Positions 20,626 through 30,300 of a DNA stretch of 64,000 bases are shown piece by piece. The first letter of the stretch is position 1. Each line of letters starts with the position of its first letter. A program made the translations under genes and the position numbers. This stretch comes from Thiodiazotropha sp050305975 (GTDB taxonomy: Bacteria; Pseudomonadota; Gammaproteobacteria; Chromatiales; Chromatiaceae): contig JBNLGI010000083.1 of assembly GCA_050305975.1 (NCBI GenBank), positions 1 through 64,000 of the forward strand. The letters are read 5' to 3'. Under the pieces are notes generated by a model. The model ran no database searches, was not told the origin of the DNA, and saw only the letters and a list, made by a program, of their open reading frames with translations.

Positions 20626-21927
20626 TTATAAGGTCGCGAACTCTTTGACTATGCGACTCTCTTTGTACAATGTGTCGAAAACCAGCCTGTCTTCTTCGGA
20701 CTTCAAATCTTTTGAGCATGTTTCAAACTGTTTCTCGGTAATGATCCCTCGCAGCCAAACCCTCTTGTTCTCGTAGTAAGCGTCGATTTCCTCATTGGTC
20801 AATGTCATCAGCCACTTCGGTTTATGTGCGCAGTCGATATAACTGCTTATTGCCGAATAGGGTTCGTGATCGTTGTGATGCTGTTTCCATATCTTATTGA
20901 CTACATTCTCATCCAAAAAGGATATTGCTACCGCAACTTCGAAGGCATCCACGACATGCAGTTTTTTGGATGCGGTCTTGGTAAACTGAAAGCCCTTCAA
21001 AACAGACAGGACGGACTCTTCATTCTTTTCGATAACTGCAGGGATTATATTTTCGAAGTACAGTTTCATGTAGGCTGTCGCATCGTACCAATTTTCAAGC
21101 TCGTGAGTTTGCTCTCCCATCGCCAATATCAAACTCTCTATTCTTGATGCCTTTCTTTGTGTGGCGGCCTTGACATCCGGCTTGTTCTTGTCCAGCAGCC
21201 CATTTGTGAGGTACCTGTTCTCAATAAATGCCTTTACCTCGAGAAATTTGCTCAAGTCGGCCTTTCTGCTGTGATCGGTCAGCATGGAGCGAACCTTGTT
21301 GCACGCTTGCTCATAATCTTGATTGTGGTAGGACGGAGTTAGGGGGCATCCCCGTGTAACCCAGATAAAGTAGGCAATGAGCTTTTTTACATCGTTCAGC
21401 CAAATCTTTTGTAGCCTTGGGTAGGAGCTGGAGGGTATATTCTCGTCAAATTTCAGGGACCCTTCGATAACTTCTTTGGCGAACATCACTTCAGCAATGT
21501 GCCAATCTTCAACACGCTCGGAGAATTCGCTATCTCTATGTAGTTCGCGAATTCTATAAATCGCCCTTTGTTCTGCAAGATTCGAGAGTCTTTCCTCTAT
21601 CTCTTCTTCGGTTAAACATCTGCCGGAAGGTGCGGTGGGCAGAATCATCTTGTCACTCGGAACGTGCAGCTGAATGCGCTTTGTTTTATTGAATAGCTGC
21701 TTGTATATATTTATCCATTTGTTCAGTGTTTCGCTCAGCCACCGGTAGTCGCTAATAATCACCGAGTATTTTGACATGACAACAATGTCATTCAAAAAAG
21801 CGTCGACCTGTTCTTTGAACTCGTTCAGTATGCTTTTTTTGATCTTGCCTTTTGAGAGGAACTGAAGTGCTTGTTCGTAGTACGCGTCGTGCCTCCCGTG
21901 AAGCTCGCTTATGGTTGACCTAGCCAC
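20626..21927 (-). CDS. Unrecognised helical protein, partner of the TIR/NDT-like gene
   Basis: A 433-residue protein that I do not recognise. It is largely alpha-helical and rich in Lys, Glu and aromatic residues, with no signal peptide or membrane segment. The last 60 residues include a charged segment (CSKDLKSEEDRLVFDTLYKE). GTG 21927 is chosen as start because GGGAGG lies five bases upstream; it overlaps the stop of the preceding gene by eight bases, so the two are translationally coupled. Codons are AT-richer than in the flanking genes, a sign of transfer. In a defence operon it might be the sensor or a second effector, but nothing in the sequence proves this. Confidence 0.7.
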   Translation of the reverse strand: MARSTISELHGRHDAYYEQALQFLSKGKIKKSILNEFKEQVDAFLNDIVVMSKYSVIISDYRWLSETLNKWINIYKQLFNKTKRIQLHVPSDKMILPTAPSGRCLTEEEIEERLSNLAEQRAIYRIRELHRDSEFSERVEDWHIAEVMFAKEVIEGSLKFDENIPSSSYPRLQKIWLNDVKKLIAYFIWVTRGCPLTPSYHNQDYEQACNKVRSMLTDHSRKADLSKFLEVKAFIENRYLTNGLLDKNKPDVKAATQRKASRIESLILAMGEQTHELENWYDATAYMKLYFENIIPAVIEKNEESVLSVLKGFQFTKTASKKLHVVDAFEVAVAISFLDENVVNKIWKQHHNDHEPYSAISSYIDCAHKPKWLMTLTNEEIDAYYENKRVWLRGIITEKQFETCSKDLKSEEDRLVFDTLYKESRIVKEFATL

Positions 21928-23035
21928 GAGCACCTCCCAGTTTGTCGAGTATTTCGTAAGTTCGCGGAATGGCGTATCCGGCAAGGCTTGTCAAACTGTA
22001 GACTTCCTCGATCAATTTCGAACATCCGAGATTTAGTTCCTTTGCAATGTAATCCTTTTTGTCAAGCATCAAAAGTTCCTCGCGTATTTTATTTATTTTC
22101 TGTTTGAGCTGACTTAAATTGCTCTGATACATATGCATGTGATCGATTATGTTGTGTATGTCTTCGCTCAACTCATCTAACATTTCCCTGCATTTTGGAT
22201 CAACCGGAAGCTTTTTCAATTCTTTAATGGCTTTATTGATTTCGTCTTCTTCTTTGATCAGTTTTCGAATTCGTTTTGAAACGCTGGCCTCCTCCAGTGC
22301 AACGAAATCCAGCAATTCTCTTTTAATTTCCTGCAATGCCTGGTGCAAACGTTCTCTTTCGGTTTCTATTGAAAGCTGAGATAGGATTTGCGTGTGACGG
22401 TCTATCAGATCCAGCTGGCGGTTCTCCTGTAAAAAAACCTGCAGAATCTCTGTCGTAAATCTGATTATTGGAAATGCTATGGCCAAGGCGCTCTGGGTGT
22501 GTTCCGTTATTGCAGGAACAGCAATAATCCCCTCGTAGCTATTCTTGTCAATCAGTCCCGATGAGTCTGATCGATCGACGGCGCTTCTCAAGTATCGCGC
22601 GAGTATTTCATCAAACGGCTCTCTGCTGTCTGAGTCGTAGGTAAAAATGTCTTGTCCCTGTAGGTCGGCGATCTGAATGCCGTTTTCGACATAATTACGG
22701 CTTGATATGATTACTGTCGGCTTGCCGATGCTCTGTGCTAAGCCGATCTCATACATCACGTTTGAGTTGGGTTCGCTACTGTTTTGCGTAGGACTGCATA
22801 CCCCAACGACAACTGCGGCCTTCCGAATCTGCCCTATCAGGGAGTGCATGAAGCGGGCGTCGGATTTGTCGTAATTGGTGTCAGTGGCACTCAAGCCGGC
22901 TTTGGCGATGGCGCGTAGTATATTGCTTTCTATATACTCGCAGTTTTCGATAGTGTCGGTCCAAGGGCGGGCAATAAAGACTTCATTTTTGTTGGGTTCG
23001 CCGACATGAACCTCAATTTTCCATTTGTCTGTCAT
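21920..23035 (-). CDS. TIR/NDT-like nucleotide-hydrolase domain with coiled coil
   Basis: A 371-residue protein. Residues about 15-150 have the alternating strand-helix layout of TIR-like and nucleoside deoxyribosyltransferase-like domains: EVFIARPW, then IRKAAVVVGVCS, then NSNVMYEIGLAQSIGKPTVI. Glu96 in MYEIGLA occupies the place of the catalytic glutamate in those enzymes. Residues about 205-340 are long charged helices (RIRKLIKEEDEINKAIKELK), probably a coiled coil. TIR-like domains in anti-phage systems destroy NAD or make signal nucleotides; such activity is an inference. AT-rich DNA and coupling to the gene downstream suggest a transferred two-gene unit. Confidence 0.72.
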   Translation of the reverse strand: MTDKWKIEVHVGEPNKNEVFIARPWTDTIENCEYIESNILRAIAKAGLSATDTNYDKSDARFMHSLIGQIRKAAVVVGVCSPTQNSSEPNSNVMYEIGLAQSIGKPTVIISSRNYVENGIQIADLQGQDIFTYDSDSREPFDEILARYLRSAVDRSDSSGLIDKNSYEGIIAVPAITEHTQSALAIAFPIIRFTTEILQVFLQENRQLDLIDRHTQILSQLSIETERERLHQALQEIKRELLDFVALEEASVSKRIRKLIKEEDEINKAIKELKKLPVDPKCREMLDELSEDIHNIIDHMHMYQSNLSQLKQKINKIREELLMLDKKDYIAKELNLGCSKLIEEVYSLTSLAGYAIPRTYEILDKLGGARG

Positions 23036-23919
23036 AGTGGTTTTATCTTTCCCTTGATAAAAAAACTAACAACTTACATAAACAATTTTAATTCCTCTTC
23101 TGCATTAAATATCAAAAAGCACTCATTGTTACTGGATTGATATTACAAACGTCAGCATTTATCGCCGGTAGTATGGTAAGTAAATCACGTTTATTCAAGG
23201 TGACTTTCCGGCGTGTGGAAGATTTGGCGGGGTTTTCATTGCACAAGCAGCCACTTTCAGTTCGATTTCTATTTGAATTTGTCTTTCGGCAATGAATCAG
23301 GGATCGGGATCAAACGGAATGACTTATTCCCGTAGCCTGATACGCCAAGTGGTGCGGGCACGACTCTGGCAAGTCCCAGTTTGGAATTTTTTCTGTGGCA
23401 CGAAACCTCGGGTGAGAACTCGACAGACGTGTTGCCATGTCGAATCCGTCCTCCCGTGCCAGGGCCATTTTTTAGCTTGATAGTGGGGGCAGGCACGTTT
23501 GTCGCCGGGGATTTGATCGCCTATCCAGTGAGGTCATCCTGCCTGCGGTTTTCAATTGGATCGTGTCTGCGCTGGCCTGATTGGCCGAGCTTAATATTGT
23601 TCTCCCGGTAGGGTTCGCAAAACGAAACCGGGCCGAACGCCCGACTCGCACAAAAGCCAGTCTCGGTTCTACTGATTCTTTGCATGATTTCTCGGTCGAT
23701 CCACGCCATCTGAGCGCTCATGCCACTGTCTTCTGTTTTGCCTGAATTTGGCGCGTTCGACGAACTGCAGTGAATGGTGTGCTGGGTGAGCTAGGGTGCT
23801 GTGCTGTCGTCTTGGGTCGCGGGAGAGGGATTCCCACATGCCAGCTTGAGCTGATTGCGGCGAATGGTGCAAACCTGATAGATATGGATGCTGGTTAGCT
23901 TTGATTTTCCGTCCTTTCT
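23036..23919. other. 884-base intergenic region, AT-rich at its left end
   Basis: No convincing gene on either strand; short open frames overlap one another and match nothing I know. The left 130 bases are AT-rich and presumably hold the promoter of the minus-strand TIR-like gene (a weak TTGATA/TAAAAT pair with 19-base spacing is visible). The rest returns to mixed composition and may include gene remnants. Confidence 0.45.
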
Positions 23920-26271
23920 ATGAAGCATCACCTACCTTTTTCAACCTGCTGTGGTAGGGTGCTCCGCATGACGCGCTTCACTTCAATCCATCCCCATCGC
24001 ATAAGTATGCGGCCAAGCCAATACCGCTTTCTATCGGGTCGGCTCAGGTCGCTCATCTGCTGCTTCCTCGCGCTCGTGCCGCTACTCATACCGCGACACT
24101 CTGTCGGCGGGGATTCGCCGCCGCGCATCGGTCTGGTGCTCGGCGGCGGCGGGGCCCGGGGTATCGCCCATATCGGCGTGCTGAAGGTGCTGGAGCAGAT
24201 GCGGATTCCGATCTCCTGCATCGCCGGCACCAGTATGGGCTCCCTGGTGGGGGGGATCTATGCCAGCGGCATGCCGCTGGAAGAGATGGTCGAGCGGGTC
24301 GATGCCATCGAGTGGGACGATCTCTTCAGCGACGACCCGCCGCGCCCCGAGAAGCCCTTTCTCGCCAAGCGGGACGACTTCGAGAACCTGTTCGACTTCG
24401 AGCTGGGACAACGGGGCGCCCGCATCCTGCTGCCGCCGGGATCGACCGGCGGCTACAAGTTCGAGTTCCTGCTGCGCGAGATGGTGGCGCGGGCCGGCAA
24501 TTTCGAGGAGTGGGATTTCGACAGGTTGCCGATCCCTTTCCGCGCCATGGCCACCGACATCGAGCACGGCAAGATCAAGCAGTTCCGCTACGGCGATCTG
24601 GTCAAGGCGATGCGCGCCAGCATGTCGGTGCCCGGTGCCATCGCCCCGGTGGAGATCGCCGGCACCCTCTATGTGGACGGCGGATTGCTGCAGAATCTGC
24701 CGGTGCAGGCGGCGCGGGACGCCTGCGCCGAGGTGGTGATCGCGGTCAACGTGGGCAGCGGCCTGCTGCCGCGGGAGGAGCTGGACTCGGCGCTCGGCAT
24801 CTCGCTGCAGATGATCAACGTGATGATGGAGCAGAACGTGCGCGAGTCGATCGCCTCGCTCGCTCCCGACGATGTGCTGATCGAGCCGGCGCTGGGCAGT
24901 TTCAGTTCGGTCGACTTCGCCAACGGCATGAGTCTGATCCCGGTCGGCGAGGCGGCCGCCCGCCAACAGGCCGGGCAGCTCAGCCGTTACGCCCTCTCGG
25001 AACAGGCCTACCGGGAGTGGCGCGAGTCGGTGCTGGCGCGGCTGCCCGAGGCGCCCGAGGTGAAAGCGGTGGAGGTGGCGACCACGGGCGGCCGGGTCAA
25101 TCCGGAAGTGATCGAACGGGAACTGGCCGAGGTGCCGGGCATCGACCTGCGGCGGCGACCGGAGAGCGACTTCAGCCTGGAGAATCTGAATACCCGGCTG
25201 GAGCAGATCTACGGCCGCGGCGACTTCGAGCGCATGGACTACAGGATGGTCGATCGTGAGGAGGAACGCAGCGTGGTGGTGGAGGGGGTGGAGAAGTCCT
25301 GGGGCCCCAACTACGTGAAGTTCGGCCTGGGCTTCGCCACCGATTCGGATCAGACCCGCTTCAACGCCAATCTGAGCCATCGCAGCACCTGGATCAACGC
25401 GCTTGGCGCCGAGTGGCGCAACGATCTGCAGATCGGCTACCGGGACCGCCTCTCCAGCGAGTTCTATCAGCCCGTCACCTCCCGCGCCGGGTTTTTCGTC
25501 GCGCCGCGACTGGAGTTCGCGCAGGAGCCGATCGTCTATTTCCTGGACGGCAACCGGATCGGCGACTATCGGGTCACCACCTCGCGCGGCTACCTGGACC
25601 TGGGCGCGCAAAACAAATATGGCGAGGTCCGGCTCGGACTCTTCAGCGGTCATCTCAACGCACAGGCGGATTTCGGCCTCATCGACATCGTGCCCGACTA
25701 CAGCCTGAATCAGGCAGGCTACAGCATGCGCGTCATCTTCGACCAGATCGACGATCCCGATTTCGGTTACAACGGGGTGCTGGCCAAGCTGACGAGCCAG
25801 GGCACGGTAGGCAGCTGGGGTTCGGATGACGAGTACAACCGCACCGAACTCTTCCTGATGGGGGCCAAGAGTGTGGGCAATCATGCGTTCGAACTCTCCG
25901 GCTATCTCGGACGCACCCTGAGAGGGACGCTGCCAGCCTACGATCCCTTCCTGCTGGGGGGCTTCCTGCGCGGCTCCGGCTATCGTATGGATGAGCTACT
26001 CGGTGAAAAGGTCGATCTGCTGCGCACGGTCTACAGCTACAAGATCGCCTCCCTGCCCCAGCCCCTGGGGCGAGGCATCTACCTTGGCGGCTCCTTGGAG
26101 GCTACCCGCGGCGCGCTGGGTGTCGAGGTCGGGCTCGAGACCCGGATCCGGCGCTCGGCCAGCCTCTTCCTCGCCGCCGATACCTTTCTCGGTCCCGCCT
26201 ACCTGGCCTGGGGGCAGATGTTCGGCGACGAGCCTGAAGGGACCCTCTACTTGATGCTCGGCAGGCCCTGA
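23920..26271 (+). CDS. PlpD-like patatin autotransporter (type Vd)
   Basis: A 783-residue outer-membrane protein. The N-terminal part contains a signal segment followed by a patatin phospholipase domain: IGLVLGGGGARGIAHIGVLK (oxyanion loop), GTSMGSLVGG with the nucleophile serine, and VDGGLLQNLPV with the catalytic Asp. Residues about 385-450 look like a POTRA domain, and the last 330 or so residues form a BamA-type 16-strand barrel. This order defines PlpD-type (type Vd) autotransporters, which expose or release the lipase. The start is uncertain: ATG 23920, ATG 23968 or ATG 24007 are possible, and none has a strong ribosome site. The catalytic dyad is intact. Confidence 0.88.
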   Translation: MKHHLPFSTCCGRVLRMTRFTSIHPHRISMRPSQYRFLSGRLRSLICCFLALVPLLIPRHSVGGDSPPRIGLVLGGGGARGIAHIGVLKVLEQMRIPISCIAGTSMGSLVGGIYASGMPLEEMVERVDAIEWDDLFSDDPPRPEKPFLAKRDDFENLFDFELGQRGARILLPPGSTGGYKFEFLLREMVARAGNFEEWDFDRLPIPFRAMATDIEHGKIKQFRYGDLVKAMRASMSVPGAIAPVEIAGTLYVDGGLLQNLPVQAARDACAEVVIAVNVGSGLLPREELDSALGISLQMINVMMEQNVRESIASLAPDDVLIEPALGSFSSVDFANGMSLIPVGEAAARQQAGQLSRYALSEQAYREWRESVLARLPEAPEVKAVEVATTGGRVNPEVIERELAEVPGIDLRRRPESDFSLENLNTRLEQIYGRGDFERMDYRMVDREEERSVVVEGVEKSWGPNYVKFGLGFATDSDQTRFNANLSHRSTWINALGAEWRNDLQIGYRDRLSSEFYQPVTSRAGFFVAPRLEFAQEPIVYFLDGNRIGDYRVTTSRGYLDLGAQNKYGEVRLGLFSGHLNAQADFGLIDIVPDYSLNQAGYSMRVIFDQIDDPDFGYNGVLAKLTSQGTVGSWGSDDEYNRTELFLMGAKSVGNHAFELSGYLGRTLRGTLPAYDPFLLGGFLRGSGYRMDELLGEKVDLLRTVYSYKIASLPQPLGRGIYLGGSLEATRGALGVEVGLETRIRRSASLFLAADTFLGPAYLAWGQMFGDEPEGTLYLMLGRP

Positions 26272-26289
26272 GCCACCCGCCATCGCTTG

Positions 26290-26322
26290 TAGCCCGGATT
26301 CCGCACTGCTGCATTCGGGCTA
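26290..26322. repeat. REP-like TAGCCCGGAT hairpin
   Basis: TAGCCCG at 26290-26296 pairs with CGGGCTA at 26316-26322 around a loop. It lies 18 bases after the patatin stop codon and belongs to the same family as 1893-1991 and 62467-62556. Confidence 0.65.
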
Positions 26323-26423
26323 CCCCTCACCTCTCGTGGTCTGGCCGGGTGTCCAGGCCGGGGCTGAGCCGTTATAGTGGCTTCTGCAGACCCCTGGATA
26401 AACCGCCATCGCCGGGAGACCGC

Positions 26424-27512
26424 ATGTTCAGACGCGCCGCCTATCCGTTGCTGATTCTGATCCTTCTGTCCTGCTGTGGCGTCACCATGGCAGCGCCAGC
26501 GCCCGCCGGCGAGTCCTCCCACAACCTGCGCATCGCCACCCGCATGGCGCCCCCCTTCGCGATCAAGACCGACAGCGGTTGGGAGGGCATCACCATCGAG
26601 TTGATGCGCAAGGTCGCCGAACAACTCGGGGTCGGCTACAGGCTGCAGGAGATGGGATTGAAGGAGATGTTGCAGCAGACCGCCGAGGGTCGTGTCGATG
26701 CCGCCGCCGCGGCCCTCACGGTGACGGCGGAACGGGAAGCGCGGGTCGACTTCACCCACCCCTTCTTCACCTCAGGACTGGGGGCCGCCGTGTCCCAACG
26801 GGCGGCGCTGGACTGGTTCGCCGCACTGCAGCGCATCGGTTCGGGCGCCTTCCTGAAATCCGCCGGGGCGCTGCTAGGCGTGCTCACCCTGGTGGGAGTG
26901 CTGGTGTGGTTGGTGGAGCGCCGTCGCAACAGCCAGTTTCCCGATGATCCGGTCAGGGGGGTCGGTTCCGGCATCTGGTGGTCGGCGGTGACCATGACCA
27001 CGGTCGGTTACGGGGACAAGGCGCCCGCCACCTTCGCCGGACGTATTCTCGGCCTGGTCTGGATGTTCGCCAGCATCATCATCATCTCCGGCTTCACCGC
27101 CGCCATCGCCACCTCGCTCACCGTGGGACAGCTGGAGCAGGTGATCGGCGGCATCGAGGATTTTCACGGCAGGCGGGTGGTGACGGTGACCGGCAGCACC
27201 AGCGCCGCCTTCCTCGACGAGAAGCTGGTGCGCTACCAGGAGGTGGCGACGGTGGAGCAGGCGCTGGAGCGCCTCGCCGGCGGTGAGGCGGAGGCGGTGG
27301 TCTACGATCTGCCGATTCTTCGCTACTGGGTGCGGGAGCGCTACACGGGGGCGCTGCGGGTGTTGCCGAACCGTTTCCTGCGCCAGGACTACGGTATCGC
27401 CCTGCCGCCCGGATCACCGGCGCGGGAGCGTTTCAACAGGGAGATTCTGCGCATCATCCAGGACCCGGACTGGAGCCGCCTGGTGGAAGGCTATCTGGGG
27501 CCCCAGGAGTGA
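26424..27512 (+). CDS. GluR0-like ligand-gated ion channel
   Basis: A 362-residue membrane protein. A signal peptide (residues 1-23) is followed by a first periplasmic-binding lobe (RIATRMAPPFAIKTDSGWEG). A two-helix pore domain comes next, with the filter TVGYGD (residues 193-198). The second binding lobe follows (about 235-362, ending in DPDWSRLVEGYL). This split arrangement is that of the prokaryotic glutamate receptor GluR0, a potassium-selective channel opened by amino acids. The GYG filter points to potassium. The Arg in VTAEREARVDFTHPF matches the ligand-binding region of amino-acid binding proteins. Start ATG 26424 has GGGAG upstream. Confidence 0.87.
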   Translation: MFRRAAYPLLILILLSCCGVTMAAPAPAGESSHNLRIATRMAPPFAIKTDSGWEGITIELMRKVAEQLGVGYRLQEMGLKEMLQQTAEGRVDAAAAALTVTAEREARVDFTHPFFTSGLGAAVSQRAALDWFAALQRIGSGAFLKSAGALLGVLTLVGVLVWLVERRRNSQFPDDPVRGVGSGIWWSAVTMTTVGYGDKAPATFAGRILGLVWMFASIIIISGFTAAIATSLTVGQLEQVIGGIEDFHGRRVVTVTGSTSAAFLDEKLVRYQEVATVEQALERLAGGEAEAVVYDLPILRYWVRERYTGALRVLPNRFLRQDYGIALPPGSPARERFNREILRIIQDPDWSRLVEGYLGPQE

Positions 27513-27531
27513 GCCGGTACGCGGACCAGGG

Positions 27532-28386
27532 ATGAATACCGCCGTTCTCTACGCCCTGCTGAGTCTCTTTTTCGCCGGTCTCAACGACCTGGTCTTCAAG
27601 CGCTATGCCGCCAAGGAGCGCTCCCGCGGCATGGTGGTCTTCACCATTGGGCTGGTCTGGGCGGGACTGCAGCTGCTGTTGCTGCAGGCCGCCGGGACAG
27701 CCTTGACATTCGACGCCGTCACCCTGCTCTACGGGCTGCTCGCGGGGGTGGCGTTGACCCTCTCCAATCTGTTGCTGATCGAGAGTCTGACCCATATCGA
27801 AGTCAGCCTGGGCTCGACCATCTATCGCCTCAACACCCTCGGCGTGGTGGTGCTGTCGATGCTCTTTCTGCAGGAGCCGATGGGGCTCTACAAAACGGCC
27901 GGCATCGCCAGCGGTCTGGTGGCGATCCTGCTTCTGTTGCAGGTCACCGCGGTGGGTGTCGATCTGCGTCTGCACCGACTCTTTGTCGGTCTGGCGATCC
28001 TCGCTTCGCTGCTGCGCGCGATCTACGGCGTGGTCACCAAGGCGGCCCTGAACCAGGGCGCCGACAGTGGTCTGCTGATGCTGATCGCGGCTCTCTGCTG
28101 GATCGTCGGCGGGGCGGCCTACGCCCGCTTCAGGGAGGGTCGGTTCCGTGTCACCGGCAAGAAGCTTGCCTATGGCGCGGTCTCCGGACTGCTGGTGGCC
28201 CTGATCGTCAATTTCCTGGTGGCGGCGGTGGCTCTGGGCGAGGCCAGTGTGGTGATTCCGATCGCCAATCTCAGTTTCGTCGCCGCCCTGCTGCTGGCCG
28301 CCGCCCTCGGCTGGGAACGTCTGACGCCGCGCAAGCTCGGCGCGGTGGCCTGTGCGGCGTTCTCGATCTGGCTGCTGTCGCTCTGA
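27532..28386 (+). CDS. EamA/DMT-family transporter
   Basis: A 284-residue protein with about ten hydrophobic segments in two similar halves, typical of EamA (drug/metabolite transporter) proteins. The ETLTHIEVSLGSTIYR-like loop (ESLTHIEVSLGSTIYRLNTL here) is the usual end of the first half. The substrate cannot be read from sequence. The start at ATG 27532 lies 19 bases after the channel gene's stop, so the two may be co-transcribed. Confidence 0.82.
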   Translation: MNTAVLYALLSLFFAGLNDLVFKRYAAKERSRGMVVFTIGLVWAGLQLLLLQAAGTALTFDAVTLLYGLLAGVALTLSNLLLIESLTHIEVSLGSTIYRLNTLGVVVLSMLFLQEPMGLYKTAGIASGLVAILLLLQVTAVGVDLRLHRLFVGLAILASLLRAIYGVVTKAALNQGADSGLLMLIAALCWIVGGAAYARFREGRFRVTGKKLAYGAVSGLLVALIVNFLVAAVALGEASVVIPIANLSFVAALLLAAALGWERLTPRKLGAVACAAFSIWLLSL

Positions 28387-28570
28387 TCCCGTATTGAACA
28401 GTGTCGGTTTGCGTGAGTCTGATTCGATACCGGCGGCGCTATCCCACCTGCTGCGCTCCCCGCCAGCCGGATGCGGGACTTGCCATGCCGGAGTATACGC
28501 TTGATAGTCTGAGCAGACTGTCGAACTGGATTGTCATCACAACAAAAACCCAAAACTCGTCAGGGCCCAG

Positions 28571-30289
28571 ATGCGGCATTTGTTCTACATCATCATTGCG
28601 CTGCTACCGGCCACGGCCCTGGCCCTCGATCTGACGGTCAGGATCGAGGGGCTCGAGCGCAAGCTCGAAACCAACGTGCGCGCCTTTCTCTCCGTCGAGC
28701 AGGAGCGGGCTCACGGCAGCCTGAACCCGTCGCGCCTGCGGCTGCTGCACCGGCAGGCGCCGGATGAAATCCGTCGCGCCCTGCAGCCGTTCGGATATTT
28801 TACGCCCTCCATCGAGAGCGCGCTGAGCGAGGACGAGGGGCGCTATCAGGCGCTCTATACGGTCGATGCGGGTCCTCAGGCGGTGTTGCGGGAGGTCGAC
28901 TTTCAGGTCACCGGCGAGGGCGCGGATGAGCCTGGGTTGTCCGCGCCCTTTCCGCTGGCCGAGGGCGACGGTCTCGATCTGGAGCTCTATGAGAAGGCCA
29001 AAAGCGCACGCCTTTCGCTGGCCCTGGAGCTCGGCTACCTGGACGCCCACTATACGGAGCACGAAGTACGGGTCGACAAGCCGAGCAACACGGGCCGCAT
29101 CCGTCTCCATCTGGAGACTGGCCTGCGCTTCGAGTTCGGCGAGATCCGCATGCAGCAGGAGATCCTCGATCCGGAGTTCCTCGCCCGCTATCTGAGTTTC
29201 GGCGCCGGTGATCCCTACAGCCATGAGAAGCTGCTGAATCTGCAGTCCAAGCTGATCGACACCGACTATTTCAAGCAGGTGGAGGTCAATGTGCGGCGGG
29301 ATCGGGTCGAGGGCAACCGGATTCCGGTGGATATCGAGCTCGAGCCCAACCGCAAGAACCGCTACCGTGTCGGCCTGGGCTACTCGACCGACACCGGGCC
29401 CCGCATCACCCTCGATTGGAAGCGCCGCCGCTTCGGCCGTCAGGGGCACCATATGCGTTCCGAGCTGCGTCTCTCCAATCCCGAGAGCAAGCTCACCAGC
29501 GAGTACATCATCCCGCTGCAGCGTCCCACGGTGGACTACCTCTCCTTCGGCGCCACTATCGACTACTACGACATGGAGACTAACGAGGGCAACCGCGCCC
29601 TGCTCAACGCCTCCCACTCCATCGGTTTGGAACGGGGCTGGCGGCGCACCCTCAGCCTCGACTACCTGTACGAGGATTTCATCGTCGGCGCCCAGGACGA
29701 CAACGCCCGCCTGCTGGTGCCGGGCATCACCTGGGCCCGCCTCAAGGGCGACAGCCGGCAATACCTCTATAAGGGCAAGAAGCTCGAGTTCCATCTGGAG
29801 GGGGCTTCCGACGCCGTGCTCTCCACCACCAGTTACCTGCAGTTCTATACCACCAACAAGTTCATTCGCGGACTCAACGAGGACTGGCGCGTGCTGGCCA
29901 GGTTGGAACTGGGCGCGACCCTGGCCGACAACGTGCAGGACCTGCCTCCCTCCAAGCGCTTCTACACCGGCGGCGACAACACCATCCGGGGTTTCAACTT
30001 CGAGGAGCTGGGGCCCAGGGATGAGAACGGCGCGGTGATCGGCGGACGCTACCTGGCGGTGGGCAGCCTGGAGCTGGAGCGGCGACTGGTCGGGCGCTGG
30101 AGCGCCGCCCTGTTTGTCGACGGCGGTAATGCCTTCGATCCCGAGTACCCGGCGGAGGCGGCCTACGGCGCCGGTCTGGGCCTGCGCTGGCGCTCGCCGG
30201 TGGGACCGATTCGCGTCGACCTGGCGCGGGGTCACTATCTCGACAAGCGCGAATGGCGCTTGCACGTGGTTCTGGGGCCCGAACTGTGA
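28571..30289 (+). CDS. tamA: TamA outer-membrane translocation subunit
   Basis: A 572-residue BamA-superfamily protein with a signal peptide ending in ALALDLTV. Residues about 25-265 hold POTRA domains. The rest is a 16-strand barrel with the family motif RFYTGGDNTIRGFNFEELGP (residues about 455-475) and a C-terminal DLARGHYLDKREWRLHVVLG strand. TamA with TamB helps insert certain outer-membrane proteins and transport lipids between membranes. TamB follows directly, which confirms the assignment; BamA itself would be longer and have five POTRA domains. Confidence 0.92.
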   Translation: MRHLFYIIIALLPATALALDLTVRIEGLERKLETNVRAFLSVEQERAHGSLNPSRLRLLHRQAPDEIRRALQPFGYFTPSIESALSEDEGRYQALYTVDAGPQAVLREVDFQVTGEGADEPGLSAPFPLAEGDGLDLELYEKAKSARLSLALELGYLDAHYTEHEVRVDKPSNTGRIRLHLETGLRFEFGEIRMQQEILDPEFLARYLSFGAGDPYSHEKLLNLQSKLIDTDYFKQVEVNVRRDRVEGNRIPVDIELEPNRKNRYRVGLGYSTDTGPRITLDWKRRRFGRQGHHMRSELRLSNPESKLTSEYIIPLQRPTVDYLSFGATIDYYDMETNEGNRALLNASHSIGLERGWRRTLSLDYLYEDFIVGAQDDNARLLVPGITWARLKGDSRQYLYKGKKLEFHLEGASDAVLSTTSYLQFYTTNKFIRGLNEDWRVLARLELGATLADNVQDLPPSKRFYTGGDNTIRGFNFEELGPRDENGAVIGGRYLAVGSLELERRLVGRWSAALFVDGGNAFDPEYPAEAAYGAGLGLRWRSPVGPIRVDLARGHYLDKREWRLHVVLGPEL

Positions 30290-30300
30290 GCGCGCGGCAC

